Below, piece by piece: positions 8,483-17,723 of a stretch of 64,000 nt of DNA. A model generated the notes under the pieces. The model saw only the letters and a program-made list of their open reading frames with translations. It was not told where the DNA came from and searched no databases. The stretch is from Agarivorans albus (GTDB taxonomy: Bacteria; Pseudomonadota; Gammaproteobacteria; Enterobacterales; Celerinatantimonadaceae). Made by a program: the position numbers and the translations under genes. Location of the stretch: NCBI RefSeq assembly GCF_019670105.1, contig NZ_AP023032.1:1420972-1484971 (forward strand). The letters run 5' to 3'. Numbering within the stretch: position 1 is the first letter of the stretch; each line of letters opens with the position of its first letter.

Positions 8483-10375
8483 TTGACAACTTTTAAACAG
8501 ATATTATTTATAGTTGCATTGCTTTCATTGCCGTATTCTCAAGCCTTCGCTCTCGGTGGATTTGGATACAACAATAACCGCTTTGCTATAAGCGCCGATG
8601 GTAACAACCAGGCCGACAATAATGACGAAGCCCGATGGCCAAGAGCTGATCCTGATGATTGGGCAGCGACTCCTTTTGGGCTCGCGCTAATTGCCCTTGA
8701 AGGACAGTGTGGCAATCTTGTTCATTACTCTTATAACAATTTTATTGAATCGCCAATACACTCCTCCGATATTAACCAGATGAAAAAAAGTGTCGATGGT
8801 TCGATAGGATTTTGGAATTATGATCAAAGCGTGTTCATGGATGTCACTCATGAACTTAACAAGGCTCGAACACACTTAGCAAATGAAATGGCCAAATCAA
8901 CCGCTGCAGATCCCTTGTATTTTTTGCATGCAGGCCCCGCTGAATTCTTTTATCAAGCAGTAAAAGAAGCGGTCGATGGCGGACACGCTAATGCATTGAA
9001 CTATGTGTATATCATTTCACATAGTGGATATAACGACGATCATTTAAGACGTTACTCTCACCATACCATGGACGATGCTAGAGCCTATGCTAAAGGAAAT
9101 ATGAATTATATAAGGATTGCTGACCAAAACTCGGGTCTAAAATCTAGCTACTCTTCCTATTATTGGATGCGTGATCATAACGATAAGAGTATTAAATTTA
9201 TCTACGATAGGATGCAGGCTCATCCCGGTAATGTAGCTGACCCTTCAGATGCCGGGCTGATTTGGTACCTCTTTAAAAATGACCAGTATGCTAGTGTTTC
9301 CAAGGTAAAAAACGCTTTTGGTTCAAATATTCCAAAGTGCCAGCTTTCGGAAAAACCTCAGCCTCCGGTGGAGCCTAGTCACGCAGTGCCAGGTCACATT
9401 CAGGCAGAGAAGTTTGCTAGCCAGAAAGGTATTAAAACAGAAGCTACTAGCGATACTGGCGGCGGCTTTAATGTCGGTTATATCGAAAATGGTGATACAG
9501 CCCAATATAAGGTGGATGTTAAAGAAGCTGGGCGTTATTTATTTAAGTTTAGGGTTGCCTCTGCCACTAATGGCGGTGCAATGGCGATTAAAAGCAATAA
9601 CGCCACTTTAGCCTCATTAAATGTATCAGGCTCTGGAGGTTGGCAAAATTGGCAAACCATTGAGCAGGAAGTGACCTTGGCCAAGGGAGTGCAAACGCTG
9701 TCTTTAGATTTCACTGGAGGAAGCGGGTATTTATTTAATCTAAATTGGCTAAGCGCAGAGTTACTCGAGAGCAATACCGGAACAGCCTACAAAACGCATG
9801 CTATTCCAGGTCTTATTCAAGCCGAAGATTATGATAATGGCGGCGAAGGGGTAGGGTACTCTGATAGCAATACCAGTAATCTGGGTGGCCAATACCGTAA
9901 TGACGGTGTTGATATTGGTGATGCCGCTGATATTGGTGGCGGGCAATTTGTTGGTTGGGTAGAAGTTGGAGAGTGGCTGCAATACACCATTAGCAATATT
10001 ACCCAAGGCAATTACGATGTAAACCTTAGGCTTGCAGCGGCTGGTACAAGCGATAAATCGGTTAGCCTAAACATAGACGGCAACGCTTTAGGTAGTGTGA
10101 ACTTTAAAGCTACCGACGGTTGGCAGAATTGGCAGACGCAAACCTTGAAGAATGTATATATTTCTGGGGAGTCAAATCAGCAGCTACGAGTACACATGGA
10201 AACGGGTGCCCTTAACCTAAATTGGATTGAGTTTGTGCCAGTAAGCAACGTGAGTGTTGATCAGTGTAATAACACTCAACAGTGTCGAAACGAATTTGGC
10301 AGTCAGGCAACCGATTGTTTAAACAGCCAGTCGGCAACAAGCATATGCATGTGTGGCACAAGCCAGTGTTTGTAG
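8483..10375 (+). CDS. Secreted protein: nucleoside-hydrolase-like N-terminal domain plus two CBM6 modules
   Basis: This 630-residue protein has a signal peptide (about 1-23), then a domain of about 270 residues that I cannot name with certainty, two CBM6 modules (about 303-435 and 445-588) and the same six-cysteine tail as its neighbour. The first domain shows an ordered set resembling inosine-uridine nucleoside hydrolases and the Sde182/DUF1593 group: strand plus SADGN, a DPDDWAATPFGLALIAL acidic motif, FLHAGP, then VYIISHSGYND. That fold assignment is inference. The shared CBM6 pair suggests that it acts on, or is held at, the same polysaccharide as the GH16 enzyme. The start is TTG 8483 with only a weak GGA upstream, chosen because the signal peptide begins there. 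Confidence 0.8.
   Translation: MTTFKQILFIVALLSLPYSQAFALGGFGYNNNRFAISADGNNQADNNDEARWPRADPDDWAATPFGLALIALEGQCGNLVHYSYNNFIESPIHSSDINQMKKSVDGSIGFWNYDQSVFMDVTHELNKARTHLANEMAKSTAADPLYFLHAGPAEFFYQAVKEAVDGGHANALNYVYIISHSGYNDDHLRRYSHHTMDDARAYAKGNMNYIRIADQNSGLKSSYSSYYWMRDHNDKSIKFIYDRMQAHPGNVADPSDAGLIWYLFKNDQYASVSKVKNAFGSNIPKCQLSEKPQPPVEPSHAVPGHIQAEKFASQKGIKTEATSDTGGGFNVGYIENGDTAQYKVDVKEAGRYLFKFRVASATNGGAMAIKSNNATLASLNVSGSGGWQNWQTIEQEVTLAKGVQTLSLDFTGGSGYLFNLNWLSAELLESNTGTAYKTHAIPGLIQAEDYDNGGEGVGYSDSNTSNLGGQYRNDGVDIGDAADIGGGQFVGWVEVGEWLQYTISNITQGNYDVNLRLAAAGTSDKSVSLNIDGNALGSVNFKATDGWQNWQTQTLKNVYISGESNQQLRVHMETGALNLNWIEFVPVSNVSVDQCNNTQQCRNEFGSQATDCLNSQSATSICMCGTSQCL
9641..10375 (+). repeat. Long direct repeat, copy 2 (CBM6-CBM6-tail coding)
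   Basis: This is the partner of 7593-8327. Only about five amino-acid differences separate the two encoded segments (for example WVEVGE against WVEAGE and DVNLR against DVDLR), whereas the preceding parts of the first CBM6 differ at many positions. Confidence 0.9.
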
Positions 10376-10440
10376 TGTAGGTAATTGCACTCATCTAGCT
10401 TGTAACTAGTGTGGGTGCTTTAGTTTACTTTGTATCGATA

Positions 10441-11238
10441 TTATTGCCGTTGATAAACTTGCAGCACAAATTCAAAATTCATTTCGAAATCATCCTGCGA
10501 TTTAAGGTGCTGTTCTAACTCTTTATTTTTCTTCCACGCGAAGGGAGTCATCATGCACAGGGCGTTCATATCTGGACGGTTTAAGGTAGCTAGCTGCGCA
10601 ATTTTTTGTTGTTCTAATAATTGCCATCCGGGCATGTCTTCAGCTTGTTCAGAGTGAGCTTGTAGGTCTTTGTATAACAGGGTGCGTAGCTTAGATAAGT
10701 GCATAGCCCCTGGAACTACTTTTAGTAGGTAAGCCTTGGGCTTACTGATACGCAATAGCTCTTGATTGTCGCTGGGGGCAAACACCCTTACGGTAAAGTC
10801 GATGCTGTTATCAGCAATAGGAAGTCGATGGTTACTAGCCACAAAAAACTGTGCTTGCTTGCAGCGTTTGGCTGCCATGCGAATACCATCTTTTGCTATA
10901 TCAATACCGATAACACTGTTGGCATTACTTTGTTGTTTGCTAATAGTTTGCGTGTAATAGCCTTCTCCGCAGCCTAAATCCACAATGTTTTGGGCAGAAT
11001 ACTGGCTAAGTACTTTATTGATGGCTGTTGCCAAAAACGCAAAGTGCCCTTGATTAAGAAAGTGCTGCCTAGCCTGCAGCATGGCTTTACTATCTCCCGG
11101 CTGTTTAGAGTGTTTATGCTGAACTGCCAGTAAATTGGTATAACCTTCTTTAGCTTGATCAAAACAATGGCCCTTATCACAGGACCATTGTTTATTTTGA
11201 AGGCTCAACGCGCTTTGACATATAGGGCAAATAATCAT
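10441..11238 (-). CDS. rlmA: 23S rRNA (guanine-N1)-methyltransferase
   Basis: RlmA methylates N1 of a guanine (G745 in E. coli) in helix 35 of 23S rRNA. The 265-residue protein starts with the expected zinc-binding segment (CPIC near residue 4 and CDKGH near residue 19). It continues with a class I SAM-dependent methyltransferase domain: VDLGCGEGYYT is motif I and FTVRVFAPSDNQEL covers the catalytic strand. It follows pflA by 24 bases on the same strand and probably ends that transcription unit. It converges with the CBM6 protein gene, with no clear terminator in the 65-base gap. Confidence 0.92.
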   Translation of the reverse strand: MIICPICQSALSLQNKQWSCDKGHCFDQAKEGYTNLLAVQHKHSKQPGDSKAMLQARQHFLNQGHFAFLATAINKVLSQYSAQNIVDLGCGEGYYTQTISKQQSNANSVIGIDIAKDGIRMAAKRCKQAQFFVASNHRLPIADNSIDFTVRVFAPSDNQELLRISKPKAYLLKVVPGAMHLSKLRTLLYKDLQAHSEQAEDMPGWQLLEQQKIAQLATLNRPDMNALCMMTPFAWKKNKELEQHLKSQDDFEMNFEFVLQVYQRQ

Positions 11239-11262
11239 GTATAGCTTATTCTCTAGAGGCTA

Positions 11263-12003
11263 TTAGTAAATCACTTTATCGTGATACTGCTTTAAGATGC
11301 CGCTAATGGTTTCCATGGTGTCTTTGCTAGGTGGTTTAACGCCTGCAAGTGGGTAATCTTCACCCATGGCTGTCCATTTGTGTTTGCCTAACTCGTGATA
11401 GGGTAATAATTCAATTTTTTCTACATTATCAAAAGGCGCTAAAAATTCACCTAAGTCATGTGCTGATTGTTCGTCGTCGGTAAAGCCAGGCACAACAACA
11501 TAACGTATCCAGGTTTTTTGACCTACCTTGTGCAAGTAGCGAGCAAAATCTAAGGTACGTTTATTACTTACGCCCACCAAATCTTGGTGCACATCATCAT
11601 GTATTTGTTTAATGTCGAGCATCACTAAGTCTGACACTTCCAGCAGCTCGTCAATGACCTCGGTATGTTTGCGCACATAACCGTTGGTATCTAAGCAGGT
11701 ATGAATACCTTGAGCCTGACATTCTCGAAATAGGTCTCGCACAAACTCAGCTTGAAGTATCGCTTCTCCACCACTGGCTGTTACACCACCACCACTGGCA
11801 TTCATAAAACGTCTATAAGGGGTAAGGTCACTCATTAGCTCACTAACGCTAACTTCTTTACCGTCGTGTAAATCCCAAGTATCGCGGTTGTGGCAGTATT
11901 GGCAACGCATTAAGCAACCTTGCATAAATACAATAAACCGGATCCCTGGTCCATCAACGGTTCCGCAAGACTCAGTAGAGTGAATTCGCCCAATCTTTGA
12001 CAT
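11263..12003 (-). CDS. pflA: Pyruvate formate-lyase activating enzyme (radical SAM)
   Basis: PflA uses a 4Fe-4S cluster and SAM to place the glycyl radical on PflB under anaerobiosis. The 246-residue protein contains the radical SAM cysteines in [15 protein letters not shown] and closely tracks E. coli PflA throughout ([38 protein letters not shown]). I start at ATG 12003 because it gives the family N-terminus MSKIGRIHS and has GGAG six bases upstream; the ATG four codons earlier contains that ribosome site. A terminator hairpin lies directly upstream, between pflB and this gene. Confidence 0.97.
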   Translation of the reverse strand: MSKIGRIHSTESCGTVDGPGIRFIVFMQGCLMRCQYCHNRDTWDLHDGKEVSVSELMSDLTPYRRFMNASGGGVTASGGEAILQAEFVRDLFRECQAQGIHTCLDTNGYVRKHTEVIDELLEVSDLVMLDIKQIHDDVHQDLVGVSNKRTLDFARYLHKVGQKTWIRYVVVPGFTDDEQSAHDLGEFLAPFDNVEKIELLPYHELGKHKWTAMGEDYPLAGVKPPSKDTMETISGILKQYHDKVIY

Positions 12004-12013
12004 TTGTTTCTCC

Positions 12014-12048
12014 AAAAAAAAACCTTGCCCAAAAACTTGGGCAAGGTT
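12014..12048 (-). terminator. Intrinsic terminator between pflB and pflA
   Basis: A perfect 12-bp stem (12021-12032 with 12037-12048, loop of four) is followed on the minus strand by nine T residues. The T run directly abuts the GGAG ribosome site of pflA. It should end most pflB transcripts, and pflA would then depend on read-through. Confidence 0.9.
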
Positions 12049-12093
12049 AATTATAACCGTAGTCTCTGCTAAGCAGAACTACTTAACGTTCAA

Positions 12094-14376
12094 TTACATA
12101 CTTTGTGTGAAAGTACGAGTGATTACGTCTTGTTGTTGCTCTGGCGTTAGCGAGTTAAAGCGCACTGCGTAACCAGATACACGGATGGTAAGCTGAGGGT
12201 ATTTCTCAGGATTTTCCATCGCATCAACTAACATTTCACGGTTCATAACGTTAACGTTCAAGTGTTGACCACCTTCTACGTCAGCGTTGTGGTAGAAGTA
12301 ACCGTCCATTAAGCCAGCTAAGTTAGACTTCTGAGTATCGTCATCTTTACCTAGTGCGTTTGGCACGATAGAGAAAGTGTAAGAGATACCGTCTTGTGCG
12401 TTAGCAAATGGTAGTTTAGCTACTGATGTTAAAGACGCTACCGCACCTTTTTCATCACGGCCGTGCATTGGGTTAGCACCAGGAGCAAAAGGAGCACCTG
12501 CTTTACGACCATCTGGAGTAGTACCTGTTTTCTTACCGTATACAACGTTAGAAGTAATAGTAAGAACTGACTGAGTAGGGATCGCGTTACGGTAAGTTTT
12601 AAGCTTACGGATTTTAGTCATAAAGCGGTTTACTAGGTCAACGGCAATATCATCTACGCTGTCGTCGTTGTTACCAAATTTAGGGTAATCACCTTCAATT
12701 TCAAAGTCGGTAGCAATACCGTCTTCGTCACGAATTGGCTTAACTTTAGCAAATTTGATAGCAGACAATGAGTCAGCTGCAACTGATAGACCAGCAATAC
12801 CACAAGCCATTGTACGGCGAACGTCACGATCGTGAAGTGCCATTAATGAAGCTTCGTAGCTGTACTTGTCGTGCATGTAGTGAATACAGTTAAGTGCAGT
12901 CACGTATTGCTCTGCTAGCCAATCCATAAAGGTGTCTAGGCGACCCATTACGTCGTCAAAGCTTAGAACTTCGTCAGTGATCTTGTCAGAAACAGGACCT
13001 ACTTGGATCTTAAGCTTCTCATCCATACCACCGTTAATTGCGTAAAGCAGTGTTTTAGCTAAGTTAGCGCGAGCACCGAAGAACTGCATGTGCTTACCAA
13101 CAACCATTGGTGATACACAACAAGCAATTGCGTAGTCATCGTTGTCGAAGTCGGTACGCATTAGGTCATCGTTTTCATACTGGATAGATGAAGTATCGAT
13201 AGATACCTTGGCACAGTATTTCTTGAAGTTAATAGGTAGTTGCTCAGACCATAGAACAGTAATGTTCGGCTCTGGAGAAGGACCCATTGTGTATAGCGTG
13301 TTCAAGAAACGGAAAGCTGTACGGCTCACTAGCGTGCGGCCGTCAGTACCCATACCACCGATAGACTCAGTTGCCCAGATAGGGTCACCAGAGAACAAAT
13401 CATCGTATTCAGGCGTACGTAGGAAACGAACCATACGTAGCTTCATTACTAAGTGGTCTACTAATTCTTGCGCTTCGCTTTCTGTTAGTGTGCCAGCAGC
13501 GATATCACGCTCAATGTACACGTCTAGGAAAGTAGTAGTACGACCAAACGACATTGCAGCGCCGTTTTGTGATTTAACAGCAGCTAGGTAGCCGAAGTAA
13601 GTCCACTGTACAGCTTCTTTTGCGTTTTCTGCTGGGCGAGAAATATCACAGCCGTATTTAGCTGCCATTTCTTTAATTTGGCCTAGTGCACGGTGCTGCT
13701 CGCTGATTTCTTCGCGAAGCTGCATAGTAGAAGCTAGGTCAGAACCGTTTACAAAGTCACCTTCCAAAGAACGGTGTTGCTTAACTTTGTCAGCCATTAA
13801 GAAGTCGATACCGTAAAGTGCTACGCGACGGTAGTCACCAATAATACGGCCACGGCCGTAAGCATCAGGCAAACCAGTTAGTACACCTGACTTACGACAC
13901 TTCATGATAGCGCCAGTGTAAACGTCAAATACACCTTGGTTATGGGTTTTACGGTAGTCAGTGTAAATCTTGCTTACCATTGGATCTAATTCGCGGTCGT
14001 AAGCTTTACAAGAACCTTCAATCATACGAATACCGCCGTTAGGGATAATCGCACGTTTTAGTGGCGCTTCAGTTTGCAGGCCAACAATTTGCTCTAGATC
14101 TTGGTTGATGTAACCAGCGTCGTGAGCAGTAATGGTTGAGATTACTGAAGTATCGAAGTCTACCGGCGCGTGAGTGCGGTTTTCTTCTTTAATGCCTTCC
14201 ATAACTTTGTCCCAAAGCTTATCCGTAGCTTCGGTTGCTCCAGCTAGAAAGCTCTCATCGCCTTCATATGGAGTGTAGTTAGTTTGAATAAAGTCACGAA
14301 CGTTAACTTCATTTTGCCATTCGCCGGTTTTAAAACCTGACCAGGCACTAGCAAAAACATCGTTCTTCTCTGCCAT
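12094..14376 (-). CDS. pflB: Formate acetyltransferase (pyruvate formate-lyase)
   Basis: PflB cleaves pyruvate with CoA to acetyl-CoA and formate without releasing NADH, the central anaerobic pyruvate reaction. From ATG 14376 it has 760 residues, the same as E. coli PflB, and aligns without visible gaps. The two active-site cysteines are in [11 protein letters not shown] and the radical glycine is in RVSGYAVRF near the C-terminus. A GTG four codons earlier (14388) is an alternative start, but the GGGA ribosome site lies between the two. It is followed by pflA after a terminator and preceded by a permease gene, where focA usually sits. Confidence 0.98.
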   Translation of the reverse strand: MAEKNDVFASAWSGFKTGEWQNEVNVRDFIQTNYTPYEGDESFLAGATEATDKLWDKVMEGIKEENRTHAPVDFDTSVISTITAHDAGYINQDLEQIVGLQTEAPLKRAIIPNGGIRMIEGSCKAYDRELDPMVSKIYTDYRKTHNQGVFDVYTGAIMKCRKSGVLTGLPDAYGRGRIIGDYRRVALYGIDFLMADKVKQHRSLEGDFVNGSDLASTMQLREEISEQHRALGQIKEMAAKYGCDISRPAENAKEAVQWTYFGYLAAVKSQNGAAMSFGRTTTFLDVYIERDIAAGTLTESEAQELVDHLVMKLRMVRFLRTPEYDDLFSGDPIWATESIGGMGTDGRTLVSRTAFRFLNTLYTMGPSPEPNITVLWSEQLPINFKKYCAKVSIDTSSIQYENDDLMRTDFDNDDYAIACCVSPMVVGKHMQFFGARANLAKTLLYAINGGMDEKLKIQVGPVSDKITDEVLSFDDVMGRLDTFMDWLAEQYVTALNCIHYMHDKYSYEASLMALHDRDVRRTMACGIAGLSVAADSLSAIKFAKVKPIRDEDGIATDFEIEGDYPKFGNNDDSVDDIAVDLVNRFMTKIRKLKTYRNAIPTQSVLTITSNVVYGKKTGTTPDGRKAGAPFAPGANPMHGRDEKGAVASLTSVAKLPFANAQDGISYTFSIVPNALGKDDDTQKSNLAGLMDGYFYHNADVEGGQHLNVNVMNREMLVDAMENPEKYPQLTIRVSGYAVRFNSLTPEQQQDVITRTFTQSM

Positions 14377-14456
14377 TTCTTGTCCCACCTATAAGTTGGT
14401 ATACAAATAAATATTCTATGGTTTATCAGATAGCTAAAGAGCCACTATCTTAAGCC

Positions 14457-14485
14457 CTTGGAACAAGTATAGTGCTTGTTCCAAG
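14457..14485 (-). repeat. Perfect inverted repeat between the permease gene and pflB
   Basis: An 11-bp perfect stem (CTTGGAACAAG / CTTGTTCCAAG) with a 7-base loop starts 16 bases after the permease stop codon. No T run follows on the minus strand, so it may be a processing or stability hairpin rather than a terminator. Confidence 0.75.
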
Positions 14486-14500
14486 AGGTAAAAATTAAAA

Positions 14501-16042
14501 TTACAACAGTGCTGGAATACCGTATTTACCTTCCAGCATACCTACAGCCATCATGGCTACAAAACAAATCAACAATACGGTAGCAGGGATAACAATGCGG
14601 TCAGCAAAAGACAACTTCTTCGGACGTTCTTTGTCACCGATTAGGCCATTGTTATCTAACAACATAGTTAGTGCCCAAGCTAACACTGGGTTAGTTACCG
14701 CTGCAGCAAAGATACAGATACCAGCAGATTGTGAATCTTTAGTGTCTTTAATCATTTGCATGCCTGCTTCTAGTAACGGCAAGAACACACCTACTAGTAG
14801 AGCAATCTTCATTACTGGAGGCCAAACCGCAACGTCCATTGGGAAGCCTAAAATTGCAATGATGATACATAGTGAACCAAGCAAAATTGCACCGCCAGGA
14901 ATTGGGCGTTTAGCAATAGCGGCTGGGATCATGTAAGTACCCCAGCTAGATGTAATGTTACCACCACCTACAGCTGTACCTACAATCTGGCGAACTGAAC
15001 AAGTCGTCATGGTGTCATCAACATCCATTAATACTTTGTCTGTACCGCGTGGGTAGTTTAGTTCTTGGAAAATACGGTGACCTAGGAAGTCTGGTGACCA
15101 CATCGCTACAGCTAAAATTGCAAACGGTAGTGAAGCGATAAAGTGTTCCATGTTAGGTAAACCTAACTGCCAACCTTGCTCAGTAGAGCCCCACCAGTAA
15201 ACTGGGTTTAGGTTAGGTAGGCCCATCTCGGTTTTAAAAGTAAGGTCAAAACCTGCTCCAAATGCCAAGGCAATTGCTAGACCCATAACCGCACAGGCTG
15301 GAATCGCTAACCAACGTTTACCGATTTTTGCTAAGAATGCATACAATACAATGGTAGCGGCTAAAACAACTAAGCCGACATAGCCCATCTCGCCTGCAGC
15401 AATACCAGCATCAACAGATTCAAGACCTTTAGACCAAGATTGAATGTCACCAATCATTGACATGGTGCCGCCAAAACCAAGGAATACCAGCAAGCCGCCA
15501 GCAACACCTTCACTGGTTAAGTTCACCAGTTTAGAGCCACCTTTAAAGAAGCTAAGAAGTAAACCAAACACACCAAGTAAAATTGCTAATGCAAGCGGGT
15601 GAGCACCTGCTAAAGCGATGGCGCCAATCAATGGAATCATTGGACCATGGTTACCTGCAAGGTTAGCGCGCGGGTTAAATATCCCCGAAGCTAGTACACA
15701 GAAAAGTAACGCAGGGATAAGCATTTCTACTCGAGCTACCTCAATAGCAAACTCGGTACCTAGGTTAATGTGGTCCCAACGTTCGGTTAGGCCATCTGCC
15801 CATGCCATCATTACTGCAGAGTACATTGCAATAATGCCAATAGTACCGGCAATGGCTGGCACCAAATCTTCCCATTCGAAGCGGAAGTCACGACCTGGCA
15901 AATTTAAGCCCCAGCGACGAGGCTTCATGATTTTTAGTTCGTGGTCTAAGTAGTCGGAACGAGTTTCAAACTCAGAAGCAGGGCGGTGTGCTTCTGAATA
16001 GCTCAGTTCTTCGTCTTGAGACTGGTGGTTGTTACTAGACAT
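14501..16042 (-). CDS. Multi-spanning permease, DUF3360-like, next to pflB
   Basis: This 513-residue inner-membrane protein has a polar N-terminus of about 60 residues followed by roughly 11-13 hydrophobic helices. Its composition resembles NCS2/SulP-type transporters (GNHGPMIPLIGAIALAG, GGGNITSSWGTYMIPAAIA). I associate it with the DUF3360 family of Vibrio-like bacteria, from memory. Its substrate is unknown. It occupies the place of focA (formate channel) upstream of pflB, so an organic anion such as formate or pyruvate is a reasonable but untested guess. ATG 16042 is chosen over the frame's start six codons earlier because GAGGA sits seven bases upstream. Confidence 0.75.
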   Translation of the reverse strand: MSSNNHQSQDEELSYSEAHRPASEFETRSDYLDHELKIMKPRRWGLNLPGRDFRFEWEDLVPAIAGTIGIIAMYSAVMMAWADGLTERWDHINLGTEFAIEVARVEMLIPALLFCVLASGIFNPRANLAGNHGPMIPLIGAIALAGAHPLALAILLGVFGLLLSFFKGGSKLVNLTSEGVAGGLLVFLGFGGTMSMIGDIQSWSKGLESVDAGIAAGEMGYVGLVVLAATIVLYAFLAKIGKRWLAIPACAVMGLAIALAFGAGFDLTFKTEMGLPNLNPVYWWGSTEQGWQLGLPNMEHFIASLPFAILAVAMWSPDFLGHRIFQELNYPRGTDKVLMDVDDTMTTCSVRQIVGTAVGGGNITSSWGTYMIPAAIAKRPIPGGAILLGSLCIIIAILGFPMDVAVWPPVMKIALLVGVFLPLLEAGMQMIKDTKDSQSAGICIFAAAVTNPVLAWALTMLLDNNGLIGDKERPKKLSFADRIVIPATVLLICFVAMMAVGMLEGKYGIPALL

Positions 16043-16377
16043 AGTTTCCTCAAAAAACAAATATAAAAACCGGTAAACCGCAGGTGCTTAACTATGTGTT
16101 GTTAAGCCTGAGATCCTTCTCACTCGCGATAATCGTCTCAATGGGACGAACAACATATAAGGATAGTGAGTATAAAACGTGAATTAACAGTATGCAGCTA
16201 AAGTTAGAAAGTGTTGTGATTAACTGTATTAAAGAAATATGAAAGAAACACAAAATTCGGCAATTTTGAATATTGTTGTTAGTAATACTTAGGCCGCTTG
16301 TTTTGTAGTTCTTAACCACAACTTCTACCTGCTACTTTTGATAGCAAAATTGTATCAAAGTAAGCAAGATCCGGAAT

Positions 16378-16391
16378 TTGATCTGTGTCAA
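16378..16391. promoter_or_regulatory. FNR-like box upstream of the permease-pflB cluster
   Basis: TTGATCTGTGTCAA matches the FNR consensus TTGAT-N4-ATCAA at nine of ten defined bases. It lies about 335 bases upstream of the permease start. FNR control of pfl genes under oxygen limitation is established in enterobacteria; its action here is inferred. Confidence 0.6.
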
Positions 16392-16392
16392 A

Positions 16393-16465
16393 AAAGCCCA
16401 TAATTTGTGTAATTTTACTACTTATTTGCAGGGTAAAGCGAAACATAGTCGAAGTTATGGGCTTT
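16393..16465. repeat. Inverted repeat with 51-base loop next to the FNR-like box
   Basis: AAAGCCCATAA (16393-16403) is the reverse complement of TTATGGGCTTT (16455-16465). On the minus strand the second arm runs into a T run, so this could end a short transcript or fold in the leader RNA. Its purpose is unknown. Confidence 0.5.
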
Positions 16466-16893
16466 ATTCTGTAATTTACTTACTAAAATAGTGGGCTTAG
16501 TAATGAGAGCTGGCTCACTTATTTATGCTTAATCTTTGAGTGCTATTTTACAATTACGTAACAGCGAATGCGGCGCTAACCGCAAACTGAACTAAAAGGC
16601 CTATTATTGATGTATATCGAGCTAAAATTCTAAAACTGAAATTAAATTCGTTGCGCGGGCGTTATATAGCGTATCTATGCAGACTGGTTGAATATAAAGA
16701 TGCTAATAAAATCGCTTAATAGGGTGTTTTGTAATCATAAGAGCGCCAATTGCCCCATAAAATGTTGAGTTTTGTCTTTCGCGATGATACTTTTCGTTGG
16801 GTTGAACGTGTAACAAATTATTTAACAATAACTACGCGCCTTAGGAAACAAGGCTGGTTGCTTAGGCAGTCATTAACAAGGTAAACATAAAAT

Positions 16894-17664
16894 ATGAGTG
16901 ATGTGGCTGCACTAGAAGCATCAAATATCCACAAGGTGTTTGGCGATAACGAAGTACTTAAAGGTATTGACCTTACCGCAAACAAAGGCGATGTGATTTC
17001 TATCATCGGTTCTTCTGGTTCTGGCAAAAGCACTTTTTTACGCTGCATGAATCTACTTGAGATCCCAACCCAAGGCGATATCGCACTTCACAGTGAAAAA
17101 ATTGGCTTTAAGCACCTACGCAATGGTGAGCGTTTACCCTCTGACAATAAGCAAGTTGAACGAATTCGCTCTAAACTCTCGATGGTGTTTCAAGGCTTTA
17201 ATCTCTGGTCACACATGACCGTATTAGAAAATATCATTGAAGCGCCAGTTCATGTATTGGGCATCCCCAAGAAAGAAGCTATCGAGCAAGCTGAAGGCCT
17301 GTTGGAGCGCGTAGGTTTGCACGACCGAAAAGATTACTACCCAGCCCATATGTCGGGTGGACAGCAGCAACGGGCTGCAATAGCTCGGGCTTTGGCAATG
17401 AACCCTGAAGTTATGTTATTTGATGAGCCAACTTCCGCACTTGACCCTGAATTGGTGGGTGAAGTGCTTAAAGTAATGCGTAGTTTGGCTGAAGAGGGGC
17501 GCACGATGTTGGTTGTGACTCACGAAATGGCCTTTGCGCGTGACGTATCCAATCAGGTGTTATTTCTCCATCAAGGCATAGTGGAAGAGCGTGGTTCTCC
17601 ACAAAAAGTATTCGAAAATCCAGATTCTGAGCGCATGAAACAATTTCTAGCCCCAAAATACTAA
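16894..17664 (+). CDS. Amino-acid ABC transporter ATP-binding protein (HisP/ArtP-type)
   Basis: This 256-residue ATPase energises uptake through the two permeases encoded downstream. Walker A is GSSGSGKST (about residue 37), the ABC signature is [15 protein letters not shown], Walker B is [14 protein letters not shown], and the switch His follows in [11 protein letters not shown]. The pattern belongs to the polar amino-acid family, close to HisP and arginine/ornithine transporters. It is the first gene of a four-gene unit (ATPase, binding protein, two permeases). The substrate is probably a basic amino acid, judged by similarity of the whole system. Confidence 0.93.
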   Translation: MSDVAALEASNIHKVFGDNEVLKGIDLTANKGDVISIIGSSGSGKSTFLRCMNLLEIPTQGDIALHSEKIGFKHLRNGERLPSDNKQVERIRSKLSMVFQGFNLWSHMTVLENIIEAPVHVLGIPKKEAIEQAEGLLERVGLHDRKDYYPAHMSGGQQQRAAIARALAMNPEVMLFDEPTSALDPELVGEVLKVMRSLAEEGRTMLVVTHEMAFARDVSNQVLFLHQGIVEERGSPQKVFENPDSERMKQFLAPKY

Positions 17665-17723
17665 AATTATAACTATGGAAGACAAGCGTTAACTCGCTTA
17701 AAGCAAACAACACGGAGTAAAAA

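Larger units (their letters stand above)
16043..16893. other. Long divergent regulatory region between the pfl cluster and the amino-acid ABC operon
   Basis: These 851 bases hold no convincing gene. They contain an FNR-like palindrome at 16378-16391, a nearby imperfect inverted repeat (TTTGATA...TATCAAA at 16337-16359) and a long-loop hairpin at 16393-16465. The A+T-rich remainder presumably holds the promoters of the divergent permease-pfl and ABC-transporter units. Confidence 0.5.

Noticed and set aside
16092-16319. A 75-codon minus-strand open frame upstream of the permease gene
   Set aside because: It lacks a good ribosome site, has an odd composition and lies in A+T-rich regulatory DNA.
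16560-16893. ArgR-type operators upstream of the basic amino-acid transporter
   Set aside because: Only half-site-like TTGAAT words are present, not paired ARG boxes, so no regulatory claim is made.
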